Shown in pieces: positions 7,455 to 13,331 of a DNA stretch of 13,331 nucleotides. A model generated the notes under the pieces. It saw only the letters and a program-made list of their open reading frames with translations. It searched no databases and was not told the DNA's origin. The stretch comes from Cyanobacteria bacterium UBA11370 (GTDB lineage: Bacteria > Cyanobacteriota > Cyanobacteriia > Cyanobacteriales > Coleofasciculaceae), in NCBI GenBank assembly GCA_003486645.1, contig DNGI01000380.1:721-14051 (forward strand), in the 5' to 3' direction. The stretch's first letter is position 1; every line of letters begins with the position of its first letter. The translations under genes and the position numbers were made by a program.

Positions 7455-7862
7455 CTACTGCTCACTGCTTACTGTTAAATTCTTCTGATGAAGAGCTTTG
7501 TTACACGCTTCCCGCAGTTGTTGGGCATCAAAGGGTTTAGTCAAATATTCCGTTGCGCCTGCCAGTCGTCCTTGCACCTTATCAAAAGCCTTGTTTCTGG
7601 CTGTGAGCATAATGATGGGCAAATTATAAAATTGCGGCATACTGCGTAGGGTTCTGCACAGTTCCAAACCATTAATCCCTGGCATAGCAATATCCAATAG
7701 TAAAATGGCTATGGGTTGATTGTAAATTAAGGATAAAGCGTCCACAGCATTATCGGCTACCACAATGTTATAGTCGTTTGCCATTGAAGCTTTGATAATT
7801 TCTTGCATGACAGTACTGTCATCGACGGCAAGCATTGTTGGTCGCTGACTTGGTAACGGCAT
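7455..7862 (-). CDS. Single-domain (CheY-like) response regulator
   Basis: 135 residues from ATG at 7862, which has a GGGGA ribosome-binding site 4 bases upstream. A longer frame from GTG at 7895 would add 11 residues (MCFQFYRVWGS) that match no receiver domain. With the ATG start the key residues fall at CheY numbering: acidic pair Asp14/Asp15, phosphoacceptor Asp57 (LLLDIAMPGING), Thr87 (IMLTAR) and Lys109 (LTKPF). All are present, so the domain should accept phosphate. There is no output domain; such proteins act by protein contact or as relay intermediates. The last residues (TVSSEQ) are encoded by a heptamer repeat. No kinase is directly next to it; the exported-protein gene follows on the same strand. 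Confidence 0.92.
   Translation of the reverse strand: MPLPSQRPTMLAVDDSTVMQEIIKASMANDYNIVVADNAVDALSLIYNQPIAILLLDIAMPGINGLELCRTLRSMPQFYNLPIIMLTARNKAFDKVQGRLAGATEYLTKPFDAQQLREACNKALHQKNLTVSSEQ
7457..7477. repeat. ACTGCTC-type heptamer repeat at the response regulator 3' end
   Basis: Three adjacent 7-base units on the + strand: ACTGCTC (7457-7463), ACTGCTT (7464-7470) and ACTGTTA (7471-7477). On the minus strand they encode the C-terminal TVSSEQ residues and the start of the stop codon. Confidence 0.65.
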
Positions 7863-8372
7863 ACTTCCCCATACTCGATAAAACTGGAAACACACGACAA
7901 GCCCAAAAAACGGAATAATTCAATGCCGAATCATTATTCTTGATAATTCTCTAGTCAAATAGGCAATCTTAGCTTAACCTATTCTGGCTACATCTTTCCG
8001 AGCAAAATGATTTAAGATTGACCTCTGTGCTGGCTAAAGCCGAGGGGATTCTAAACTGACGTGAGTTTGAGGGGTTGATTGAGGTACAAAAAAAAGGCTG
8101 AGAAGGCAATAAAAGCAAAATGCGTAAATGAGAAGCAATTGAATCAGTTAACGACCTCTCAAAAACTTGTGTCAGATTGAATACTCAGGACACCCTAGTA
8201 TTTGTAATTCTTTTCTAGCTCTAAGAATGTCCTGTTGTTGCCTACTTTAAGTGAAGAAACCCGATAATCATGGGAACTCCTACTCGTCGGTGTTTTCATG
8301 TTTTCTACCACTTCTCTGATATGACCTAGTGTAAGAGGGCAAAAGGAAAGTAACCACCTCTAAGGGACTCTT

Positions 8373-8414
8373 GGAGACAGGGAAGACACGGGGGACAAGG
8401 AGGAAAGGGAGAGA
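8373..8414. repeat. Degenerate purine-rich GGGGACA-type tandem tract
   Basis: GGAGACAGGGAAGACACGGG followed by GGACAAGGAGG is a run of imperfect GGRRACA-like units of about 7-9 bases. It is almost pure purine on the + strand apart from C. It resembles STRR-type intergenic repeats of cyanobacteria. Confidence 0.5.
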
Positions 8415-8454
8415 TTTTAGCTAGTCACTTATTTCCACCATGCTGCACTAGTGT

Positions 8455-8485
8455 AAAAGAAAAAGCCCCCCAATTCAGGAGGCTT
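8455..8485 (-). terminator. Rho-independent terminator of the repeat-protein gene
   Basis: Read on the minus strand, AAGCCTCC pairs with GGGGGCTT around a short TGAATT loop, with one G-U pair. A run TTTTCTTTT follows. It starts 33 bases after the stop codon of the 8518-11649 gene. Confidence 0.8.
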
Positions 8486-8517
8486 AATTATCACTCAATT
8501 TTCCAACTATTAAACCA

Positions 8518-11500
8518 TCAACCAAACAAAGCTAAACCCCGTACAGCTAATACACCAGCAAAAGCCGCTACACCCACAGAAGTAATCGCTGTACCAAATA
8601 ACCACCAAGCCGCAGTAGCAGCCGCTTTCCGGGCTTCTTCCATTTGCTTTTTAGCATTCTTCTTAATGGCTTTAACCCGTTTTTGAGCTTCCTCTTGGAG
8701 ATATTCTGCACGGTGCAATACACTATCACGCACCTCTTCAATTTTGTCGATCATGCGATTAGCCTCCACCTCCGAAATATCCTCACGCGAACTCAAAATT
8801 GCCACTAAAGTATCACGGTCAAATTGAGATAGACGCTCGCGCACGGCTTCAAATCCCGCCTCTGGATCGTCGAATACTTTGCGAATGTCTCGCTTAATTC
8901 CTTCATAATTGAGTTCGGGACGCTCAAGAGAATTAAGGTAATTTCGGATACGACCAAAAATGCTATCCATGGCTGATTGCATCCGGTGCTGAATTGCTTG
9001 AGCTTGTTCAACAAATTGATGGCGAACCGATTCAATTTGATCAGCAATTTTATTCGCTTCCTCTTCCGAAATATCCTCCCGTTGCGATAGCAATGCTACT
9101 AGGGTAGAACGGTCAAATTGAGAGAGGCGATCGCCAATACTTTTCAACCCTTCTCGCGGATCATTAAACAACTGCTGCAAGTCTCGATTGATCGCTTCCG
9201 GATTAAGTTCTTCTTTGTTCGTGTTCCGCAAGTATTCTTCAAAATTAGCGCGGAAATCTTGTACTGTATCTTTCGCACGACTTGCTAACCGACGCGGTGC
9301 TTTTACAAGGCTCTCAATCGCATCTTGTACGCGATCAATCGTCTGATTCACTTGTTCTTCACTCAAGTCTTCCCGTTGACTGAGGAGGTGTACTAAGGTT
9401 TCCCGATCTACTTGAGAGAGTCGTTCTCGTAACGCTAATGCTCCCTCTTTCGGGTCATCCAATAATGTTGCTAAATCCTGCTTAATTCCTTCAGGGTCTA
9501 GTTCTTGTAAATTGGTATTTCGCAGATATTCAGCAACTTTACTCGTAACTCGGTCGTACTGCTCCTTCGCTTTATCGGCTAATTGTTGGGGTGCATGGAG
9601 AATATTATCTCGCACTTCTAAGAAGCGATCAATGACCTGATTAATCTGCTCTTCACTCAGATCTCCACGCTGTTTCAACAATTGCACCAGGGTATCGCGG
9701 TCAAATTGTGAAAGGCGTTCTCGTAGTACTGAAAATCCCGATTGTGGGTCATCGAATAGAGTTTGTAACTCTTGTTTAATCGCGTCGGGATTTAGTTCTT
9801 CTTTGTTGGTATTGCGAAGATAAGATTCGACCCTTTCTCGCAACTCATCAGCTTTAGATTTGGCTTGTTCTTGTAGGTTTTGCGCTTCGGATAAAACGCG
9901 ATCGCGGATATTTTCAAATTGACCCACTAATTGTTCGGCTTCCTCTTGGCTAAAGTCTTCCCGCTGAGAAAGCAATTGTACAAACGTATCCCGATTAAAT
10001 TGGGAGAAGCGAGCGCGCAATGCTTCAATTCCAGCATCCCGATCTTCCAAAAGTGCTTTGAAATCCCGCTCAATTCCGTCTGGATTTAGTTCTTCTTTCC
10101 CGGTTGAACGGAGGTAATTTTCAATTCGACTCCGTAAGTCTTGGGATTGTTCTTGAGATTCAGACCCTTGAACGGTTTCTAAAACCTCTTGACGGATACC
10201 TTCTAATTGATCAGCAATATCCGTTATTTGCTCGGATGTGAAATTACCCCGTGATTCAAGAACTTTCACGAAATAGTCTCGATTGAGTCGTTCTAATTGC
10301 TGTCGAACTGATTTAGGAGCGGCTTCTAAGTCATAGATAACCTCTTTAAATTCCTGCTTTATTGTCTCCCGATTTAGATGCCAAGGTTGAGAATTAAGCA
10401 GGTAGTTCTCGACATCGGCTTGAATGGTATTGAAAGATGGTACAGGGAGGCGATCGCTAACTTTTGAGGAAATAGTTTTCGCTTGCTCAGTTGCTTGATC
10501 TTTGAACTGTTGTAATTGGCTGGAAATTTTTTCCACATCTACATCAGAGAGATCGGTTCGTGCTAAAACCGCTCCAACTAAAGCATTGACACCTACCTCT
10601 AAGGTTCGCTCCATTACGCCATTGCCATTACCATTTTCGGCTTTATCCGCTCGCACTCCCACAAGTTGACCCAGTTTATCAGTTAACTGGTTGGATGTTA
10701 ATTCTTGCGGACTGGCAGACTTGATAAAATTCAGTAATTGAGTTTGTACATCAGTCTGGGGTTGCAAACCTAATACTTGATGCCAAGCCCCTTCTAATTG
10801 ATCTACAATTCGATTAACATCTTGTTTGGATAAGTCGGTACGACTACTAACTAAATCCACAAAGGTTTGACGATTAACATTACGCAAACTATCACTATCT
10901 GCGATCGCTCTTAATTCTGAACCACTCAGTAATCGTTCAAAATCATTCCGAATTTGCTTGAGATCTAGCTTTGGTAGTTGTACATCTGCCAAGTAATCTT
11001 GCACCGTTTCTCGCACCCGAATCGGGTCAACTGTTGAACTCAATTCGCGGCGGACGGCGGCTACAGATGCTTCTACCGTATTCACAACTTGCTGGTTTAC
11101 TGCTTTTGCACCAAGCGCTGTACCTGCTGTTGCTATCACGCCTTGCATCCCTGAAGATGCTGTATTTACCACAGAACCAATTAAGGAACCGAATGCAGTA
11201 GAACTTAACCAAAGGAGTAGCAAAAAGTAGGCAGACCAAATCACAACTCCAACAATTGCTCCCAAGGCAATACTGTTAATTAAGGTCAGTTTTACGGCTA
11301 GAAAACAGGCGATAAATATAGCAATGTTGACGGTAAATAACATCCACAATCCTATCTTTGCTTCCACTTTGCGAATCGCCTTACCGAAACTCTCATCTGA
11401 ATCTGTGTCTAGTAAATTATCATCCGATGAAATTTTGGCTGCAACCGAAAAATTGGTCAACAAAAACTGGAATGCGAACGCCATGATTACCCCAGCGATC

Positions 11501-11649
11501 AAGGCAATAAAAAACTGCGATCCTGAAAAGGTAAATCCTACCTGTTCTGAAGGATTAGCGACCTGAGACACAGGAGGACTAACTGGAATTTTGGCAAGCC
11601 AGAATTCTGTGCTGGAGAACCTTGAAATCATTTCCACACTTTGAAACAT
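8518..11649 (-). CDS. Giant membrane protein with 98-residue tandem repeats
   Basis: 1043 residues; I do not recognise a named family. The ATG at 11649 is preceded by AGAGGGAA. Three membrane helices lie near residues 46-67, 99-123 and 127-149, then a small-residue-rich stretch (150-185). Residues ~216-998 consist of about eight repeats, each with two conserved blocks: YLRNTNKEELNP.AI..DL..LF.DP, then R.RLSQFDRDTLVQLLSQREDLSEE.AN.I.D.IE. The last four start at residues 607, 705, 803 and 901, exactly 98 apart, and the one at 509 is 98 before 607. Earlier copies (about 216, 304, 413) are more divergent. The repeats are charged, probably all-helical, and joined by Glu/Lys/Gln-rich helices. A Lys-rich helix (RVKAIKKNAKKQ) and one more membrane helix (~1010-1041) close the protein. 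With membrane segments at both ends the repeat region would form a long loop, perhaps a tether or spacer. The gene stands alone with its own terminator; codon use seems ordinary and it contains four HIP1 sites. Confidence 0.85.
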   Translation of the reverse strand: MFQSVEMISRFSSTEFWLAKIPVSPPVSQVANPSEQVGFTFSGSQFFIALIAGVIMAFAFQFLLTNFSVAAKISSDDNLLDTDSDESFGKAIRKVEAKIGLWMLFTVNIAIFIACFLAVKLTLINSIALGAIVGVVIWSAYFLLLLWLSSTAFGSLIGSVVNTASSGMQGVIATAGTALGAKAVNQQVVNTVEASVAAVRRELSSTVDPIRVRETVQDYLADVQLPKLDLKQIRNDFERLLSGSELRAIADSDSLRNVNRQTFVDLVSSRTDLSKQDVNRIVDQLEGAWHQVLGLQPQTDVQTQLLNFIKSASPQELTSNQLTDKLGQLVGVRADKAENGNGNGVMERTLEVGVNALVGAVLARTDLSDVDVEKISSQLQQFKDQATEQAKTISSKVSDRLPVPSFNTIQADVENYLLNSQPWHLNRETIKQEFKEVIYDLEAAPKSVRQQLERLNRDYFVKVLESRGNFTSEQITDIADQLEGIRQEVLETVQGSESQEQSQDLRSRIENYLRSTGKEELNPDGIERDFKALLEDRDAGIEALRARFSQFNRDTFVQLLSQREDFSQEEAEQLVGQFENIRDRVLSEAQNLQEQAKSKADELRERVESYLRNTNKEELNPDAIKQELQTLFDDPQSGFSVLRERLSQFDRDTLVQLLKQRGDLSEEQINQVIDRFLEVRDNILHAPQQLADKAKEQYDRVTSKVAEYLRNTNLQELDPEGIKQDLATLLDDPKEGALALRERLSQVDRETLVHLLSQREDLSEEQVNQTIDRVQDAIESLVKAPRRLASRAKDTVQDFRANFEEYLRNTNKEELNPEAINRDLQQLFNDPREGLKSIGDRLSQFDRSTLVALLSQREDISEEEANKIADQIESVRHQFVEQAQAIQHRMQSAMDSIFGRIRNYLNSLERPELNYEGIKRDIRKVFDDPEAGFEAVRERLSQFDRDTLVAILSSREDISEVEANRMIDKIEEVRDSVLHRAEYLQEEAQKRVKAIKKNAKKQMEEARKAAATAAWWLFGTAITSVGVAAFAGVLAVRGLALFG
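8656..10125 (-). repeat. Five coding repeats of exactly 294 bp
   Basis: Repeat starts on the minus strand are at 10125, 9831, 9537, 9243 and 8949; the last ends at 8656. Each encodes 98 residues, equal to 14 heptads. Conservation is strongest at the YLRNTNKEEL and LSQFDRDTLV blocks. More divergent copies, with different spacing, extend the array upstream to about 11004. Confidence 0.85.
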
Positions 11650-12089
11650 GGTTTATTCCCTCTTTAAATCCTGAGACTGCGCGTATTAACGATGGCGTTA
11701 CTATTTCAGAGTTTTGTATAGTTGTGTAACGCTACAAACATTCGCGTCTAATTCTATAGTTGTTGTCAGAGGTGGAAGCTAACTCCCTCTGAGGTGTGAA
11801 AGTACGGGATACATGAGCAAATAGGTTGGTATAAGTTGTGCTGAGATAGATTTTGCAGGTTAGCGTTTAACTGACACTGAGCAGTATTTCGCCATCGGAA
11901 ACACAAATGTTCTCAAAATAGCTGATTCCGTTGAACGGGTAAAAAGGTTGTAATCGGCGATCGCAAACCACAAAAATCTATAATTACAGCCTTGGGGATG
12001 ACAAACGCTGGTCATTCCCTTTATGTTTGAAAAAGTATAGTGTGTCGGCGGGTGCAACTCAATTTACTTGTAATTTACCCCCCTTGAGA
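11650..12089. other. Divergent intergenic region
   Basis: About 440 bases between two divergent genes. It must hold the promoters of both. The only clear elements are a TATAAT at 11979-11984 and a HIP1 octamer at 11957-11964. A minus-strand frame at 11860-12057 matches no known protein. Confidence 0.55.
11979..11984 (+). promoter_or_regulatory. Possible -10 box for the ABC transporter ATPase gene
   Basis: Perfect TATAAT about 105 bases before the ATG. No recognisable -35 hexamer lies 16-18 bases upstream, where a HIP1 octamer sits instead, so an activator would be needed if it is used. Confidence 0.3.
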
Positions 12090-13193
12090 ATGGCTAGCGT
12101 TATTTTTGAATATGTGACCAAGCAGTTTGAGAATTTTTTCGCCGTCAAAGATTTAAACTTGACTGTTGAAGATGGAGAATTCTTGGTATTTGTGGGACCT
12201 TCAGGCTGTGGAAAAACGACTTCCTTACGAATGTTAGCGGGTCTTGAAGACGTAACTCAAGGTAATATTTACATTGGTGATAAGCGAGTTAATGATATTC
12301 CTCCGAAAGACCGAGATATTGCGATGGTTTTCCAATCCTATGCCTTGTATCCCCATATGTCTGTGTACGAAAATATGGCATTTAGTTTAGAATTGCAAGG
12401 TAAGCGTAAAGGTGAAATTAAAACTCGTGTAGAGAGTGCAGCTAAACAATTAGGAATTGACCATTTATTGCACCGCAAACCTAAAGAATTATCTGGGGGA
12501 CAGCGGCAAAGGGTAGCGGTAGGTCGCGCGATTGTTCGCAATCCAGCCGTCTTTTTAATGGATGAACCCCTATCGAATTTAGATGCTAAATTACGAGTTC
12601 AAGCACGTGCTGAAATTAGCAAATTACACAAAGAGTTAGGAACTACTTTTATTTATGTTACTCACGACCAAGTAGAAGCGATGACCATGGGGACTCGTAT
12701 TGCTGTTATGAATCAGGGGGTTTTGCAGCAAATTGATACGCCACAGAATTTGTATAATCATCCTAAAAATATCTTTGTAGCTGGCTTTATTGGTAGTCCG
12801 GCGATGAACTTTTTTCCTGCTGTAGTCACAAATAAAGAGGGTCATCTTTATGTTACAACTAACTCGTTTGAGTTCAAGATTCCACCCGAACGAACAGCAT
12901 CCTATGAGTCCTATCAAGATCAACAGGTTATATTAGGAATTCGTCCTGAAAATATACATGATCCAGACTATGCTCCTCCGGGAATTCGACCTGCATTGGT
13001 GAAAGCCATCGTATCCATGACTGAAATGATGGGAAATGAAGTAATTGTTTATTTGAAGACTACAGGAAATCAAGAATTTGTCGCACGAGTCGATCCGCGA
13101 TCGCATATAAGTATAGGTCAATCAATTAGTGTTATCGTTGATCGGTCGCGTTTCCACGTTTTTGATCAGAATACCGAGCAGATTATTCGGTGA
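12090..13193 (+). CDS. MalK/UgpC-type ABC transporter ATP-binding protein
   Basis: 367 residues from ATG at 12090. A frame from TTG at 12027 would add 21 residues that do not fit the family; MASVIFEYVTKQF is the normal start. It supplies ATP hydrolysis for import of sugars, glycerol-3-phosphate or compatible solutes, on the cytosolic face of the membrane. Visible motifs are Walker A GPSGCGKTT (36-44), Q-loop Gln82 (MVFQSYALYPHM), signature LSGGQ (134-138), Walker B VFLMDEP with Glu159, D-loop NLDAKLR and H-loop His192. The C-terminal ~130 residues form the extra MalK-type regulatory OB-fold region (GIRPENIHD; ending FHVFD). All catalytic residues are intact and length is normal. No permease or binding protein gene is next to it, so it may serve several transporters, as shared MalK/MsmK-type ATPases do. 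The substrate cannot be told from sequence. The ribosome-binding site is weak. Confidence 0.93.
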   Translation: MASVIFEYVTKQFENFFAVKDLNLTVEDGEFLVFVGPSGCGKTTSLRMLAGLEDVTQGNIYIGDKRVNDIPPKDRDIAMVFQSYALYPHMSVYENMAFSLELQGKRKGEIKTRVESAAKQLGIDHLLHRKPKELSGGQRQRVAVGRAIVRNPAVFLMDEPLSNLDAKLRVQARAEISKLHKELGTTFIYVTHDQVEAMTMGTRIAVMNQGVLQQIDTPQNLYNHPKNIFVAGFIGSPAMNFFPAVVTNKEGHLYVTTNSFEFKIPPERTASYESYQDQQVILGIRPENIHDPDYAPPGIRPALVKAIVSMTEMMGNEVIVYLKTTGNQEFVARVDPRSHISIGQSISVIVDRSRFHVFDQNTEQIIR

Positions 13194-13215
13194 TATCCAG
13201 TTTTCTTTAGTCCTA

Positions 13216-13245
13216 ATGCCTCTTGCAAAAATACTGTAGAGGCAT
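13216..13245 (+). terminator. Hairpin downstream of the ABC ATPase gene
   Basis: ATGCCTCT (13216-13223) and AGAGGCAT (13238-13245) are perfect 8-bp complements around a 14-base loop, 22 bases after the stop. No T-run follows, so it could equally be a dispersed repeat. Confidence 0.35.
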
Positions 13246-13331
13246 GATAATAAAACTCTTGGGTAAAGAGAGGTAAAAGGGGCGCATCCCAAAGTGGCAA
13301 ATTGCCTACAGCGTCGAAGTCTGAGGCTATA

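Larger units (their letters stand above)
7896..8517. other. Gene-free region between response regulator and repeat protein
   Basis: I find no convincing gene in about 620 bases. The region holds upstream sequence of the response regulator, with a TTGACT-like -35 at 7958-7953 and no good -10. It also holds a purine-rich G tract (8373-8414), a 12-base direct repeat with one mismatch (CTAGTGTAAGAG at 8325-8336; CTAGTGTAAAAG at 8448-8459) and the terminator at 8455-8485. A minus-strand frame without a start codon crosses about 7970-8200 but matches nothing I know. Confidence 0.6.
76..13104. repeat. HIP1 octamers (GCGATCGC), 15 dispersed copies
   Basis: Exact copies start at 76, 223, 307, 4511, 4603, 5401, 5492, 6739, 7006, 9127, 9898, 10450, 10901, 11957 and 13097, counted by eye. 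Chance alone would give far fewer than one in 13 kb. HIP1 is a hallmark of many cyanobacterial genomes. No copy falls between 315 and 4510. Confidence 0.9.

Noticed and set aside
7863..7895. GTG start for the response regulator
   Set aside because: The ATG at 7862 has a close GGGGA ribosome-binding site and restores CheY numbering for Asp57, Thr87 and Lys109.
8028..8060. GGCTAAAGCC palindrome followed by GAGGGGATTC, like an IS200/IS605 end
   Set aside because: No transposase or TnpB fragment is nearby, the palindrome is short, and no matching left end was found.
7970..8200. Long minus-strand frame without a start codon
   Set aside because: No ATG or ribosome-binding site, odd Ser/Leu-rich composition and no recognisable motif.
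8373..8459. Possible CRISPR-like array
   Set aside because: Units are only 7-12 bases, irregular and lack unique spacers of constant length; no cas genes.
12027..12089. TTG start giving the ABC ATPase 21 extra residues
   Set aside because: The extra residues do not fit the family; the ATG at 12090 gives the normal MASVIFEYV start.
13194..13331. Minus-strand open frame at the right edge (IFARGIRTKENW region)
   Set aside because: No start, no recognised domain and overlap with a hairpin repeat; probably intergenic.

Overview
The window comes from a cyanobacterium, most likely a filamentous or otherwise repeat-rich one. The octamer GCGATCGC (HIP1) occurs 15 times by eye. Several loci carry heptanucleotide tandem repeats of the kind known from such genomes. 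The gene families are also typical: a multi-ACT aspartate kinase, zinc-ribbon Ser/Thr kinases, a Uma2 protein, and remnants of XisH and DUF29 genes. The species cannot be named from what is visible.

Layout. 1-1307 (-) is lysC, aspartate kinase, running off the left edge in the linker after its second ACT domain. 1308-1843 is intergenic, with small repeats and a good sigma70-type promoter for the next gene. 1844-3532 (+) is a soluble hybrid histidine kinase whose receiver domain has Asn in place of the phosphoacceptor Asp. 3520-3854 (-) holds two gene remnants, an internally deleted XisH and the N-terminus of a DUF29 protein. 3964-5997 (+) is a membrane-anchored Ser/Thr kinase with an N-terminal zinc ribbon and a C-terminal extracytoplasmic region. 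It is followed by a hairpin repeat. 6235-6804 (+) is a Uma2-family nuclease-like protein, convergent with 6808-7380 (-), a small exported protein. 7455-7862 (-) is a CheY-like single-domain response regulator. 7896-8517 has no gene but ends with a clear terminator for the next gene. 8518-11649 (-) encodes a 1043-residue membrane protein built of about eight tandem repeats, the best ones exactly 98 residues apart. 12090-13193 (+) is a MalK/UgpC-type sugar ABC transporter ATPase with no permease genes beside it.

The genes do not form one pathway. Three signalling proteins lie close together (hybrid kinase, Ser/Thr kinase, receiver), but no direct link between them can be shown from sequence. 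The items most worth following up are the 98-residue-repeat membrane protein, the Asn-for-Asp pseudo-receiver, the XisH/DUF29 debris, and heptamer repeats that appear to have entered the coding sequence of lysC and of the response regulator. I found no CRISPR array, rRNA, tRNA, complete transposon or obvious new defence system.
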